DNA of 64,000 nt from positions 62,001-126,000 of the forward strand of contig JAUIHW010000008.1 of assembly GCA_030431775.1 (NCBI GenBank), given 5' to 3'. The notes beneath the pieces are model-generated. The model saw only the letters and a program-made list of their open reading frames with translations. It did no database searches and was not told where the DNA came from. A program made the translations under genes and the position numbers. Within the stretch, counting starts at the first letter, position 1; the number at the start of each line of letters is the position of its first letter. The DNA comes from Gammaproteobacteria bacterium. GTDB lineage: Bacteria > Pseudomonadota > Gammaproteobacteria > Pseudomonadales > JAUIET01. Positions 49,241-58,417 of the stretch are shown one piece after another.

Positions 49241-49774
49241 ATGAACAGAACAATCAAATTCGCCGTACCACTGGGCGTGTTGGCTTTGATCTGCGGATGC
49301 AGCAGCAGTGGCGAAGGCAGCAATCCATTACCCAACGATGCCGAGGTGCGCATTCAGCCTGGCGCACTGGAGTTCGAAATCACCGAGCAGCTTGATGATG
49401 ATGGTAATTGTCTGTTCGACCCGGATTTTTACATCGACCAGTTTATGACTGTCTCGGTCACTGGCGCCGGGGGCAGCCCGATTGGGGGTGCAGACTTATC
49501 CGTTAGCGTGGATTTTGGGGGCAACAGTTTTTCAGGCCTGGAGGTCATGCAACTGTTTGATGATCTAAACGGCAATGGCGTGGTAGACGAAGATGCAGAG
49601 CTCGTCAGCGGTGCGGGGGACCCGTTGTTTCGTACTGCCACGGCGGAGTTTACTGGTGAGAAAATGCTGATATTGCGACTCAATTTGTCCTGTGCCTACC
49701 GAGGGTCCATGCAGGCAATGTCAGACGGATTTGTGGGACGAGCGCAAATCGATGTTGTGCAGCCTGGCACGTGA
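49241..49774 (+). CDS. Small lipoprotein with a calcium-loop-like motif
   Basis: A 177-residue lipoprotein. The signal ends in the lipobox LALICGCSS. The mature part is acidic and beta-rich and has a DxNxNGxxD loop (DDLNGNGVVDEDAE, about residues 107-120) resembling an EF-hand or dockerin calcium site. It contains two Cys besides the lipidated one. An AAGGAG ribosome site precedes the ATG. Position in the Tad operon suggests an outer-membrane accessory role, perhaps replacing RcpB. Function not known. Confidence 0.75.
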   Translation: MNRTIKFAVPLGVLALICGCSSSGEGSNPLPNDAEVRIQPGALEFEITEQLDDDGNCLFDPDFYIDQFMTVSVTGAGGSPIGGADLSVSVDFGGNSFSGLEVMQLFDDLNGNGVVDEDAELVSGAGDPLFRTATAEFTGEKMLILRLNLSCAYRGSMQAMSDGFVGRAQIDVVQPGT

Positions 49775-49785
49775 GTGGGGGCTCG

Positions 49786-50133
49786 ATGAGCAAGCGCATC
49801 ACAATTAAACACCCTGTTACCGGAAAAGACATGGTAAGAGCCTACCACGCCCGTCATTTCTTCGGTCGTCTGCGCGGCCTGCTCGGAAAGCGCGAGTTAA
49901 ATACGATGGAAGGGCTGTTGTTGACGCCCTGCTCGCAAATTCACACGCTGGGCATGCGCTTCAATCTGGATGTTGTGTTCATTGATCAGGACGGCGTGAT
50001 TGTGAAATGCGTTGAGCGCTTGCAGCCGTTCCGCTTTGCCGCAGCGCGCGGTGCCAGGCACACTCTGGAGTTGACTGAGAACAGCGTTCGTATGCTGCAA
50101 CTCAAACCTGGAGACAAATTGACATGGGAGTGA
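49786..50133 (+). CDS. DUF192 family protein
   Basis: A 115-residue DUF192 domain protein (FFGRLRGLLGKREL, MEGLLLTPCSQIHTLGMRF, VFIDQDGVIVKCVERLQPF). No signal peptide is present, whereas many DUF192 proteins are exported. The frame opens at a GTG at 49771 that overlaps the lipoprotein stop, but the ATG at 49786 follows a GGGGG ribosome site. DUF192 genes recur in Tad loci of gammaproteobacteria as far as I recall, with no proven role. Confidence 0.85.
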   Translation: MSKRITIKHPVTGKDMVRAYHARHFFGRLRGLLGKRELNTMEGLLLTPCSQIHTLGMRFNLDVVFIDQDGVIVKCVERLQPFRFAAARGARHTLELTENSVRMLQLKPGDKLTWE

Positions 50134-50137
50134 ACAG

Positions 50138-50632
50138 ATGACTCGACACCTGATAATGCTGCTTATTACTATGAGCGTGCTTGGCTGCGCCAGTACGTCA
50201 ACAACAATGAGACTTTCCAGCGCTGATCCGTTCGAGGTAAGCGCGCAGGCAGACTTTGCCTATGACCGAGGTGACTGGCTGGTTGCCGCCCGTAATTATG
50301 AGCGTCTGGCAGCGATCGTCCCGAATGATGCCTATGCATTAACACGGCTGGGCAACATACGGCTAAAACAGAACGATTTCGGCGGTGCTGTGCACGCCTA
50401 TGAAAAGGCGTTGGAGCGCGACCCAACAGCGGCTCGCGCGCACTACAACCTGGCCACGGCGCACCTGTTGCTGGCTCGCAACGCGCTTCAGTCCAGCCTG
50501 CGAAACCTGCCGCGTAACGACAATGGCGCACAAATTATTCACGAGAAGTTAAAACATTTTGATGTGCTGGTGTACGAGCCGCTGATAGAGGTGGCATCAC
50601 CTAATGATGGGTTGATCAAGCAAGCAGATTAG
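50138..50632 (+). CDS. tadD: TadD-like TPR lipoprotein
   Basis: A 164-residue lipoprotein with a lipobox (MSVLGCAST) and two to three TPR motifs (FAYDRGDWLVAARNYERLA, ALTRLGNIRLKQNDFGGAV, ARAHYNLATAHLLLA). This is the TadD/pilotin-like type that helps secretin assembly in Tad systems. It begins 4 bases after the DUF192 stop and lies 25 bases before the TadE-RHS gene. Confidence 0.85.
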   Translation: MTRHLIMLLITMSVLGCASTSTTMRLSSADPFEVSAQADFAYDRGDWLVAARNYERLAAIVPNDAYALTRLGNIRLKQNDFGGAVHAYEKALERDPTAARAHYNLATAHLLLARNALQSSLRNLPRNDNGAQIIHEKLKHFDVLVYEPLIEVASPNDGLIKQAD

Positions 50633-50657
50633 TACCAATCGAGTAGGGATCTGACGC

Positions 50658-53600
50658 ATGAGCAGGGAAGGTAAAACAGCAGGGCCAATTTGCGCTGTAC
50701 GGACAAGTCGCAGGCACCACGGCGCGGCAATTACTGAATTGATTGTTGTCCTGCCGGCCCTGTTAATGCTTGGGCTTGGGGTGCTGCAAAGCGCGCTGTT
50801 CTACCAGGCAAAAACCACAGCGTCCTACGCCACCTTTGAAGCGGCCCGCAAGGGTGCTACCACACACGCGCAAACTGCACCGATGCTTGAGGAGTTCGGC
50901 ATGCGCATGGCGCCAATCTTTGGCGGCGACGGTTCTGCCGACAAGGCGATGGAGGCGATAGAGGAGGGCAAAGCCGAAGCGCTGAACCCTACGCTGACGC
51001 GAATCAACATCATCAACCCCACCGAGGAAGCCTTTCTGGATTTCGGAGTGAGTAACCCGGCCACAGGCCAGCAGGAAATACCCAACACCTACCTTCGCTA
51101 TCGTGACCCGACGATAATCGGCAGCCGAAGCCGGGTTAATATCCAGGACGCCAACCTGCTCAAAATTCAGACCACTTACGGCTTTGAGCTGAAAGTGCCG
51201 TTGGTGCGCGAGGTGGTTACCGGCGTTCTCAAACAGTTTGACCCAGGCAATACAAGCTTTTACAACCAGGGCCGCATTCCTATTCAATCAGTGGCCACGG
51301 TGCGTATGCAAAGTGCAGCATGGGTGGCGGCTAATGACCCGGCGGATGATCCTCGGCCGGGGAGTGGGGTGGTGCCGAACATCGACGTGGAAGGCAACGA
51401 TCCTGCTAGCGGAGACTCGTTCGCTCAGGGAGGCCAGGACAATCCGTTCGGTACTGGGACTGGTTGTGACCCGACGGTTGCGAGCTGCATTGTCGAAGGG
51501 CCTGGCAATGATTTATACCCGGATGACAGCGACCAGGGAGACCCGAATACTTGTCAGGCGCCGGATCAAGGAACCGGTCAAACGGCGAGATCCACTGCTG
51601 TACCTGACTTAAGCATTGGTAACCCAATCAATGTGGCAACTGGCAACAAATATCAATTAGAAACCGATATCCCAGCGTTACCAGGGGTGCTCAGTTTGCG
51701 TTGGCAGCGCCATTACAACAGCGACAGTCGGCTGCGCGGCCCGGTTGGCATGGGTTGGCGGCACACTTACCAGGTTTCTGCCCGTAAGCGAGCGGACGAT
51801 ACAATCAAAGTAACTCAGGCGGACGGTCGAGGAATCATTTTTGTGCCTGCCAATGACGGCCGCTACGAAACACTACTGGCCAGCGATGGCTGGTTGCAGG
51901 TTGCGGATGACAGCGATTTCAACATAGAGCAACGCGTGCGCTGGCATTGGCCCGATGGGCAGACCTTGCAGTTCAACAAACGCGGTGACTTAACTGACAT
52001 CCGCCGGCCGGGCGGCGAATGGCTTAGCCTGCAATACGACGATGGCCACAACCTCAAGCTGATCAAAGACACTCAGGATCGCCAGATCAGCCTGGGGTAT
52101 TACAAGAACGGTCGTATCAAAACGGTGACGGACCCAGCTGGCAATAGCTTGCATTATCGTTATGACCGCTTTGGTAATGTCGACTCGGTTGCGTTTCCTG
52201 ACGGTGCAACGCGGCAGTACCACTATGAGTACAAACGCGACCGCAGCAAGTTGACCGGTATTACTAACGAACTGGGCGTGCGCTTCGCCACCTGGGAATA
52301 CGATGACCAGGGGAGGGCCATTCGCAGCACCCACGCCAACGGCGTCGAAGAAGTTCGAATCGACTACGCCGATGACGGTAGCCGTATGGTGACCGACAGC
52401 CTCGGCCAAACCAGTACCTATATTACGGAAATTCGCCAAGGCATTGGTGTGGTCACTGCAATTCAAGGCCCTGGCTGCTCTAGTTGCAGCGGCGGTGATG
52501 TGCAGCACGAATACAACGAACAACTGCAGCTGGTACGCACGCAGCGTAAAGACGGCGCTACGACACGGCGTGAATACGATGCCTATGGGCGCCTGACTCG
52601 CCTGACGCGTGAAGGAATGGACGGCAGCGAACAGCTACTCGCAGCCTACGAATACGATAACTCCGCCGGGGCAATTGCCTGGCAGCCAGCTCGAGTGTTT
52701 AAGCCGAGTGTGAATCCGGATGGTCGTCACTCCGTCACCATGGAATACACTGCGGCCGGCCAGCTCGTCAGGCTAATTGAACAGGGTTGGTCACCTTCGG
52801 GGGCTGGCGACTTTGAACAAATCACGCGGGAAACGCGCCTTTCCTACCGAAATGATTTATTGGTAGAGATAGACGGGCCGCGCAATGATGTCGACGATGT
52901 GACCACCGTTGACTACGACGACCGCCGTCGGCTGGCTGCGTTGCATTTACCGGATGGTCGCATACTGCGCGTGAGCGATTACGATGCCTACGGCCGGCCC
53001 AGCAAGTTCTTGCAAGGCGATCGACAACCGGTTCGTTTGAATTATAACCGGCGCGGAGACATTACCCAGGTTACCGAGCGAGGCCAATCCATTCGCTATC
53101 GATATGACGCCGCCGGTCAATTGGTTGAAGTCACCGGGCCAGACGGAGAGGCGCTGGTTTTGGACTATGATGCTGCAGGTCGAGCAGTGGGAGTAACCGG
53201 GCCCAATGGTCGGCGCATTCTCTCTGAGCTGGATAACGAAGGCCGTGCTACCGGCAACCAACTGTTGTCTGGCCAGGGTGAAGTCTTAACCCAAATCAGC
53301 TACCTGTATGATGCGCAGGGACGTCTGGCGCAGATTCAACGCGATGGGGAAACCACTCATCAGCGAGAATACGATGAGGGCGACCGGGTTACCAGCATCA
53401 GCGACGCGGCAGGCAACTCCACGGCATATCACTACAGCTCGTTTGGCAATTTACTGGCGGTTACTCAACCAGACGGCAATGTAACTCGCCTGGCCTATGA
53501 TGCCAAAGATCGCCTTGAACAAGTTACCGACGCTCGCGACAACGCAACGCGTTACCAACGCAATGATTTTGGTCAGGTAGTTGCACAACACAGCCCGGAC

Positions 53601-56009
53601 ACCGGCTCTACTTGGTTTGCCTACGATCAAGCTGGTAACAAAGTACGGAAGCAGGATGCGACTGGTTCGGTAACTACCTATCAGTACGACGCAGCCAACC
53701 GCATGACGCACCGTAATAGCGGCGATGGCCAAGTAAAGTACTTCTATGATGCCAGCACCGGCCGGCTTAGCGAAGTGCGCCATGCTGGCAGCGTGGAACG
53801 GTTCTCCTACAATCGGGATGCGCAGCTAACCGGGCACACTCGCGAATTCGCCGGCATGAATTTTACAACGCGTTATGCCTACAGCAGCCAGGGTAAATTG
53901 CTGAGCAAGAAGCTTCCTGATGGCCAATTGTTGCAGTACCACTACCACGAAGACGGCCCAAGAAAAGGTACGCTACGTGCGATTACCCGCGATGATCTGA
54001 TCGGTCAGACCACAATAATTGGTGAACTGAACAGCAATGACACGGCGACTCTAGACACCTGGACCCATGGTAACGGCATTGAAGTGCGCCGAGAGCACGA
54101 CGGGCTGGGTACTCCAACGGCACTGAGCTTTGGCAAAGCACTGGCGCTGAAATACCAATACGACGAAGCTGGGCGCATCATCGGCATCGAGGAAAACCAA
54201 CGAGATAACTGGTACCAATACGACGCTATTGGTCAATTACTGAGCGCAGACACTACAACGGGCCGTTTTGAATACCAGTACGATGAGGTGGGTAACCGAA
54301 CCCAAAAATCCAGTGAGCGAGAGGGTATCAGTAACACAGAATCCTATTCTTACGCCGCCACTGGCCAGGGCAACGCGCTGCTCAGCGTCAACAACCAGCT
54401 TCGCCGCTACAACGCCGCGGGCAACCCCGCTCAGACAGCAGATTTTCGTTACGAGTACAACGCCCAGCAGCGCCCGGTCAAAGTGTACAACCGCATTAGC
54501 GACAAATTAATAGCCGAATACGAGTACAACAGCTTCGGTGCGCGCATCAAGAAAGTCGCCTACGGCGCAAGCAACAAAGCCAACAGGAAAACCGTCACCT
54601 ACTATCTGTACGACGGCAGAAAGCTGGCTGCTGAAGTCAACGAAGACGGCGACATTCTCGCGCAATACCTTTACTACAAAGGCCAGGTTGTCGCCAAGCT
54701 GGAGGGCCGAGAGGTGTATGCGGTTCACACCGATCATCTTGGTACACCGAAAACCATCACCGACGACCAGCAGAACACAGTCTGGCATGCGCAGTACACA
54801 CCGTTCGGTGAGGCCACCGTAGAAGAAGATCAAATCACATTTAACCTGCGCCTGCCTGGCCAGTATTACGACGCAGAGACCGAGACGCATTATAACTACT
54901 ATCGTGATTATGAGCCGAGCACAGGCCGATACATCCAGAGTGATCCTATAGGCCTTTTAGGCGGGATCAATACCTACGCCTACGTCACGAACAATCCGCT
55001 GCAGCTGACCGATATTCTCGGACTTGCTCCATATGCCAGTGGGTCAGGGACAGAACCAAGCCCACCCGAATCCGAGAACGAGTATACACAAAAGCTCACG
55101 ACTGTTTTCAATCGAGCGGTTTCCTACTTAAAGGATGACACAAAGAGAAAGGTAGCTGACGAAGTCGTCAACATGCTCGAACAGATCCGCGATGCGGCAC
55201 CGATTATCGCAGGTGTTGTCGTTGTCGCTGCTGGTGTTGGGGTTGCTGTTGCATCGACGGGAATTGGTGCAGTCCTGGGCGTCAGTGGACTGTCAGTGGC
55301 AGTGGGCACCTTAGCCGCGATTGGTCTTATAACGCTTGGAATAGATGCTCTCGGATTTTTATACGACGTCATCAAGATAGCTATTGAAGTGGCAGGCGTC
55401 GATTTGGATGATTGTGATTCCCCAGCGCGCCTCGATGAAATCGGGGATCGGCTCGGGGTAAAAACCCTGAATCTATCGGTGCATGCGGCCACGGCGATTA
55501 CCGGGCTTGGCGTTGCCAAGGCCGTCACTGGAGTTGGGAAGGTCTTCAGGCGAGCTGATAATATCGAGTCCTGTGGTGCTGGCTGCTATACCTCCAAGCC
55601 CGACAATCTTGAATACAAAGAGAAGAACGAACACGGTGAGGATACCTATGTGTCCGCAGATGGTCGAGGGTACTATAAAGATAAGGATGGAAATTATCGC
55701 GAGGTTGCACCCACAGCGACTGTGTTGGCCAGCATACCTGGCGCGAGACAAATCGACTTAAAAACCGCTGATGGCGAGAGCTACTTTTATAAGTATCCTG
55801 GCGCAGGGCCGCGTGGTAAGGAAATCGAGAACGCGTTAGCGGATCAATCACCTTATAGCAGTGGCTTACAGACGATTGACAATTATCCGGGGATTGACTT
55901 TCTTGTAAACCGAGAAGTGATCAGCGTTAAGTCGATTGACCTTAGCTTGCCATCGGCAAACAAGCCCGGTGGGCTATTGACCAAGATCAGGGGCAACTTA
56001 GAGACCTAG
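50658..56009 (+). CDS. TadE-like prepilin segment fused to an RHS/YD-repeat polymorphic toxin
   Basis: A 1783-residue protein. Residues 1-60 are TadE-like: a basic leader ends at Gly22, then AAITELIVVLPALLMLGLG with Glu at +5. Residues ~60-300 are a periplasmic-type region with an acidic Gly/Asp/Pro linker. A DUF6531-like start (SIGNPINVATGNKY) is near 315, and more than 20 YD repeats follow to about 1400. The RHS core cap (RDYEPSTGRYIQSDPIGL and YAYVTNNPLQLTDILGL) ends near 1457. The variable C-terminus has a hydrophobic stretch (1515-1570) and a toxin-like domain with GIDFLVNREVISVKSIDL, reminiscent of PD-(D/E)xK-type nuclease tips. The stop at 56007 truncates this domain; see the next entry. 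It is the last gene of the Tad operon. Confidence 0.9.
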   Translation: MSREGKTAGPICAVRTSRRHHGAAITELIVVLPALLMLGLGVLQSALFYQAKTTASYATFEAARKGATTHAQTAPMLEEFGMRMAPIFGGDGSADKAMEAIEEGKAEALNPTLTRINIINPTEEAFLDFGVSNPATGQQEIPNTYLRYRDPTIIGSRSRVNIQDANLLKIQTTYGFELKVPLVREVVTGVLKQFDPGNTSFYNQGRIPIQSVATVRMQSAAWVAANDPADDPRPGSGVVPNIDVEGNDPASGDSFAQGGQDNPFGTGTGCDPTVASCIVEGPGNDLYPDDSDQGDPNTCQAPDQGTGQTARSTAVPDLSIGNPINVATGNKYQLETDIPALPGVLSLRWQRHYNSDSRLRGPVGMGWRHTYQVSARKRADDTIKVTQADGRGIIFVPANDGRYETLLASDGWLQVADDSDFNIEQRVRWHWPDGQTLQFNKRGDLTDIRRPGGEWLSLQYDDGHNLKLIKDTQDRQISLGYYKNGRIKTVTDPAGNSLHYRYDRFGNVDSVAFPDGATRQYHYEYKRDRSKLTGITNELGVRFATWEYDDQGRAIRSTHANGVEEVRIDYADDGSRMVTDSLGQTSTYITEIRQGIGVVTAIQGPGCSSCSGGDVQHEYNEQLQLVRTQRKDGATTRREYDAYGRLTRLTREGMDGSEQLLAAYEYDNSAGAIAWQPARVFKPSVNPDGRHSVTMEYTAAGQLVRLIEQGWSPSGAGDFEQITRETRLSYRNDLLVEIDGPRNDVDDVTTVDYDDRRRLAALHLPDGRILRVSDYDAYGRPSKFLQGDRQPVRLNYNRRGDITQVTERGQSIRYRYDAAGQLVEVTGPDGEALVLDYDAAGRAVGVTGPNGRRILSELDNEGRATGNQLLSGQGEVLTQISYLYDAQGRLAQIQRDGETTHQREYDEGDRVTSISDAAGNSTAYHYSSFGNLLAVTQPDGNVTRLAYDAKDRLEQVTDARDNATRYQRNDFGQVVAQHSPDTGSTWFAYDQAGNKVRKQDATGSVTTYQYDAANRMTHRNSGDGQVKYFYDASTGRLSEVRHAGSVERFSYNRDAQLTGHTREFAGMNFTTRYAYSSQGKLLSKKLPDGQLLQYHYHEDGPRKGTLRAITRDDLIGQTTIIGELNSNDTATLDTWTHGNGIEVRREHDGLGTPTALSFGKALALKYQYDEAGRIIGIEENQRDNWYQYDAIGQLLSADTTTGRFEYQYDEVGNRTQKSSEREGISNTESYSYAATGQGNALLSVNNQLRRYNAAGNPAQTADFRYEYNAQQRPVKVYNRISDKLIAEYEYNSFGARIKKVAYGASNKANRKTVTYYLYDGRKLAAEVNEDGDILAQYLYYKGQVVAKLEGREVYAVHTDHLGTPKTITDDQQNTVWHAQYTPFGEATVEEDQITFNLRLPGQYYDAETETHYNYYRDYEPSTGRYIQSDPIGLLGGINTYAYVTNNPLQLTDILGLAPYASGSGTEPSPPESENEYTQKLTTVFNRAVSYLKDDTKRKVADEVVNMLEQIRDAAPIIAGVVVVAAGVGVAVASTGIGAVLGVSGLSVAVGTLAAIGLITLGIDALGFLYDVIKIAIEVAGVDLDDCDSPARLDEIGDRLGVKTLNLSVHAATAITGLGVAKAVTGVGKVFRRADNIESCGAGCYTSKPDNLEYKEKNEHGEDTYVSADGRGYYKDKDGNYREVAPTATVLASIPGARQIDLKTADGESYFYKYPGAGPRGKEIENALADQSPYSSGLQTIDNYPGIDFLVNREVISVKSIDLSLPSANKPGGLLTKIRGNLET

Positions 56010-56215
56010 AGCGAAAGTTTCTAAAGCTAATAAGGGAGGATGGGGAACTAAACAGAGGCGCAACTAGAATAAGGGAGAGTATGTTTGATTCGCAGGCGCT
56101 CGAAATTGTAGTTAAGAAAGGATCCGCAACTCAGGATCATATCGTCGAGATTGCAAAGGCGCGAGAATACGCTGAGAGCTTAGGTATTGAACTTCGTGTT
56201 ATTGAGATACCATAG
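56000..56215 (+). pseudogene. Out-of-frame continuation of the RHS toxin C-terminus
   Basis: From 56000 the frame offset by one base from the RHS gene is open to TAG at 56213-56215. It encodes a helical, charged stretch that reads as the natural end of the toxin domain (LERKFLKLIREDGEL, then ALEIVVKKGSATQDHIVEIA, ending ELRVIEIP). A single-base loss near 55990-56006 would explain it. An ATG at 56081 with a GGAG site could allow separate translation of the last 44 residues. Sequencing error and programmed frameshifting are alternatives; no classic slippery run is evident. Confidence 0.6.
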
Positions 56216-56260
56216 CTATGTTAAAGTTTTATACCCTGAAATTAACAGAGAGCGTTGTTA

Positions 56261-56716
56261 ATGACTACTGAAAGCAGAGAAATATGCGTTTACCAACGAG
56301 CAAATGGCATGTTCTTCTCACCCGTGTCATTTCCTGCTGGTGGTGGGTGCATAGAGCATGGGCCATCTTCAATGCTGGAAGCTGACGCAACGGCTGAAAT
56401 GATTGGCGAGCAAGTGCGGCATGTAGCAAGTTATTCTCGACACAACTATGAATACGACCGGGAAGCCTATTTGAAAGACAAGCAGGAAGACTTGCAGCAG
56501 TTGGCGGGTGTGAAATCTCAGTCAGCGTTTCACAAACAGGCCAAGCAAGTTGGGGTCGAGCTATATCCAGACAAAATTGTATTTAGGCCGCTGAAGAAGA
56601 AAGGCAGTTCAACCTATCTTGGCCAAAGAGATGAAATCTTTGAAATCGATGGTAATGCAAGTGCGGAGCAGATTGGGCGAGCTCTTCTTGACGCTTTCGA
56701 AAGAGCAAAGAAATAG
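56261..56716 (+). CDS. Candidate cognate immunity protein for the RHS toxin
   Basis: A 151-residue soluble protein encoded 45 bases after the end of the toxin tail, where immunity genes normally sit. The N-terminal part (GMFFSPVSFPAGGGCIEHGPS) and an Asp/Glu-rich helical middle resemble CdiI-type immunity proteins that I associate with nuclease tips of this kind. Specificity cannot be shown from sequence. The frame also offers a TTG at 56255, but the ATG at 56261 is the natural start. No signal peptide is present, as expected for a cytoplasmic antitoxin. Confidence 0.6.
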   Translation: MTTESREICVYQRANGMFFSPVSFPAGGGCIEHGPSSMLEADATAEMIGEQVRHVASYSRHNYEYDREAYLKDKQEDLQQLAGVKSQSAFHKQAKQVGVELYPDKIVFRPLKKKGSSTYLGQRDEIFEIDGNASAEQIGRALLDAFERAKK

Positions 56717-56757
56717 CATTAGTTGACTGCCTAGCTGCTCAACCCACCGACCATTTC

Positions 56758-56900
56758 CTAGGTCTGATGCTTGAGAATCATCCCTTCCAGTAGTGCCTTG
56801 ATGACTTTCTTGTCGTCCGACGGCATTTGCAAGCGGTTGGAGGAGTTGGAATATCTGCTGGTGCATCGTGGCAGCCGAGGCCACAGCCTGGAATATGAGT
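56758..56900 (-). pseudogene. C-terminal fragment of an HTH-type regulator
   Basis: On the minus strand, a frame ending at 56758-56760 encodes RLQMPSDDKKVIKALLEGM followed by ILKHQT. This is the usual end of XRE-type regulators found on mobile elements. No start or DNA-binding domain remains. It overlaps, in the opposite direction, the plus-strand fragment that begins near 56832, so this is a rearranged junction. The left boundary is exact; the right is approximate. Confidence 0.35.
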
Positions 56901-57211
56901 TGTTGTACGACGGTGAGCTCGACACCGATCAACGCCGGATGATGGGCTTAATTGATGTGGCGTCGCTGTACGATGCGGAAAAGTCAGAGGTAAAAAAGAA
57001 AAAGTTAGGAACAAAACGGCAAAAGACAGTCCCAAGTCAGGCCCAAGTCAGGCCCAAGTCAGGCCCAACTCAGGGGGTTGTCAGGGTCATGAAAACGGCT
57101 GCAAAGCCACTGTTAGCAAGGCTTTCGGGGAGAACGACCTGCCAAACGCCGAAAACGGACATCTCAGTCAAAATAATGGTGCGTCGTATCGTAACGCCCC
57201 ATAGCCTTTAG
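56832..57211 (+). pseudogene. Fragment of a mobile-element accessory protein
   Basis: A frame with KRLEELEYLLVHRGSRGHS and ELLYDGELDTDQRRM resembles the C-terminal part of the helper ORF that precedes tyrosine recombinases in some gammaproteobacterial elements. That comparison is from memory. It lacks its N-terminal half, runs through an 11-bp tandem repeat and ends in a low-complexity tail. The track frame opens at 56771, but the recognisable part starts near 56832. Confidence 0.45.
57031..57074 (+). repeat. Four tandem copies of an 11-bp unit
   Basis: CCCAAGTCAGG is repeated four times, the last with one mismatch (CCCAACTCAGG). As 11 is not a multiple of three, each copy is read in a different phase within the surrounding fragment. 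Likely slippage in decaying DNA. Confidence 0.9.
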
Positions 57212-57239
57212 CCGCATCTTCTGCCCAAGTCTAGCCGTC

Positions 57240-57458
57240 TTGCCGTACCGCAAGGACCGTCCACGGTGGGGCGTGTATAAGAAAACCCGCCCTACGAAAA
57301 AAACGGTCGCTCCCAAACCTAAATCCACAGCGCCGATTGATTACAACGGCTTGTATCCCTACCTGTTGCGGTTCAGCGAATGGGCGGCGATGAGTGGCCT
57401 AGTACCCACCACAGTCAAAAGCCGCGAGCAGGTTCTCAGGAGTTCTGGGGACAGTTAA
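57240..57458 (+). pseudogene. N-terminal fragment of a tyrosine recombinase
   Basis: A 72-residue frame (TTG start) reads PYRKDRPRWGVYKKTR, then GLYPYLLRFSEWAAMSGL and VKSREQVLR, the N-terminal SAM-like core-binding part of a phage-type integrase. It stops after LRSSGDS. The last residues come from the GGGGACAG repeat that interrupts it, and no catalytic domain follows. It is therefore a remnant, cut by the insertion of the next segment. Confidence 0.6.
57443..57458 (+). repeat. Copy 1 of the CTGTCCCC boundary repeat (inverted)
   Basis: TTCTGGGGACAGTTAA is the reverse complement form of the CTGTCCCC motif found again at 58418 and 59845. It lies exactly where the recombinase fragment ends. 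Confidence 0.75.
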
Positions 57459-57635
57459 CCTATTTCTGAGGTAAGCTATCCAGAATTGCACATCGCAGCA
57501 AAAAATCATTGAATAGAAAATACACTCTAAATCAGAGAAACTTTTCACCGAATATTACGTGAAATGAGTTCACTGTCCTCGAAATTCGAGTGCTGCTCTG
57601 CGATAGAAGCGCATCTCAATTTTTTGGAGAGAACA

Positions 57636-58274
57636 ATGAGAAACTACCAGGTTCTTGATGTAAGAAGTGAATATGCGACAGGCATTGAGGCTAGAGAAGA
57701 GGTTCTAGATAAGTTGCTTTCTTTGCCAAATGCAGTGGTGAGATTAGCGAAGCACAGACTATATAAAGATGATACGTATTGGCCGGAGCCTATTGATGAA
57801 ATAGAAGTATCTATTAGTAGTAGTCCAGAGAATTCAATTTCAATAATAATGGACGATGAAATCGGCATGGCTTGTTTGGGGAGCTTCGATTTCGTATCGG
57901 ACACCATGAGATTCTTGATGGACTCGTACGGAGTGCCTGCCTTTTATAGTGAGGTGAGACTTTTTGGTGGGTGCGTGGCTCCTTACCAACAGCTAAACAT
58001 GTTTTTCCCGGCCTTAGCTATAGATGCAATGGACCGGGAAAAATCTATTTATATGGAAGATGACAATCGGTCGGAAAATTTGAGAATCTGTCGAATAGAA
58101 AAGCTGATTTTAGATAAAAATAAAATGTCAGAATCTACTCCACCATTGTTTGTTCTGGGTGGTGTTAATAAAACTATACATCTGGTTCGAGAAGATTTAG
58201 CGTCCGACTTACAACGCGCTTCTATACCTGGACTGTTGATCAAGGATATCGACAAAGCGCAGTGGTTGTACTGA
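57636..58274 (+). CDS. Possible Imm11-like orphan immunity protein
   Basis: A 212-residue soluble protein with lower GC than its neighbours. The C-terminus (PPLFVLGGVNKTIHLVREDL, then SIPGLLIKDIDKAQWLY) recalls DUF1629/Imm11 immunity proteins; this is a weak visual match. It starts at an ATG with a GGAGAG ribosome site; the frame opens 72 bases earlier. It stands alone between two inverted boundary repeats, downstream of an RHS toxin, and has no toxin of its own nearby, so an orphan immunity role is possible. Confidence 0.5.
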   Translation: MRNYQVLDVRSEYATGIEAREEVLDKLLSLPNAVVRLAKHRLYKDDTYWPEPIDEIEVSISSSPENSISIIMDDEIGMACLGSFDFVSDTMRFLMDSYGVPAFYSEVRLFGGCVAPYQQLNMFFPALAIDAMDREKSIYMEDDNRSENLRICRIEKLILDKNKMSESTPPLFVLGGVNKTIHLVREDLASDLQRASIPGLLIKDIDKAQWLY

Positions 58275-58417
58275 TCAATCACAAAAATGATGCACAAACC
58301 TGGAAAACCATAATCATGGAAGTATATGAAGGCCTTGGGGGGAAGTTACTTTGAGCTTTAGAAATATTTGTTTGGCCGGCCAATACTTCTGAGTCCACCT
58401 GGGTTTAGTTAGATATA

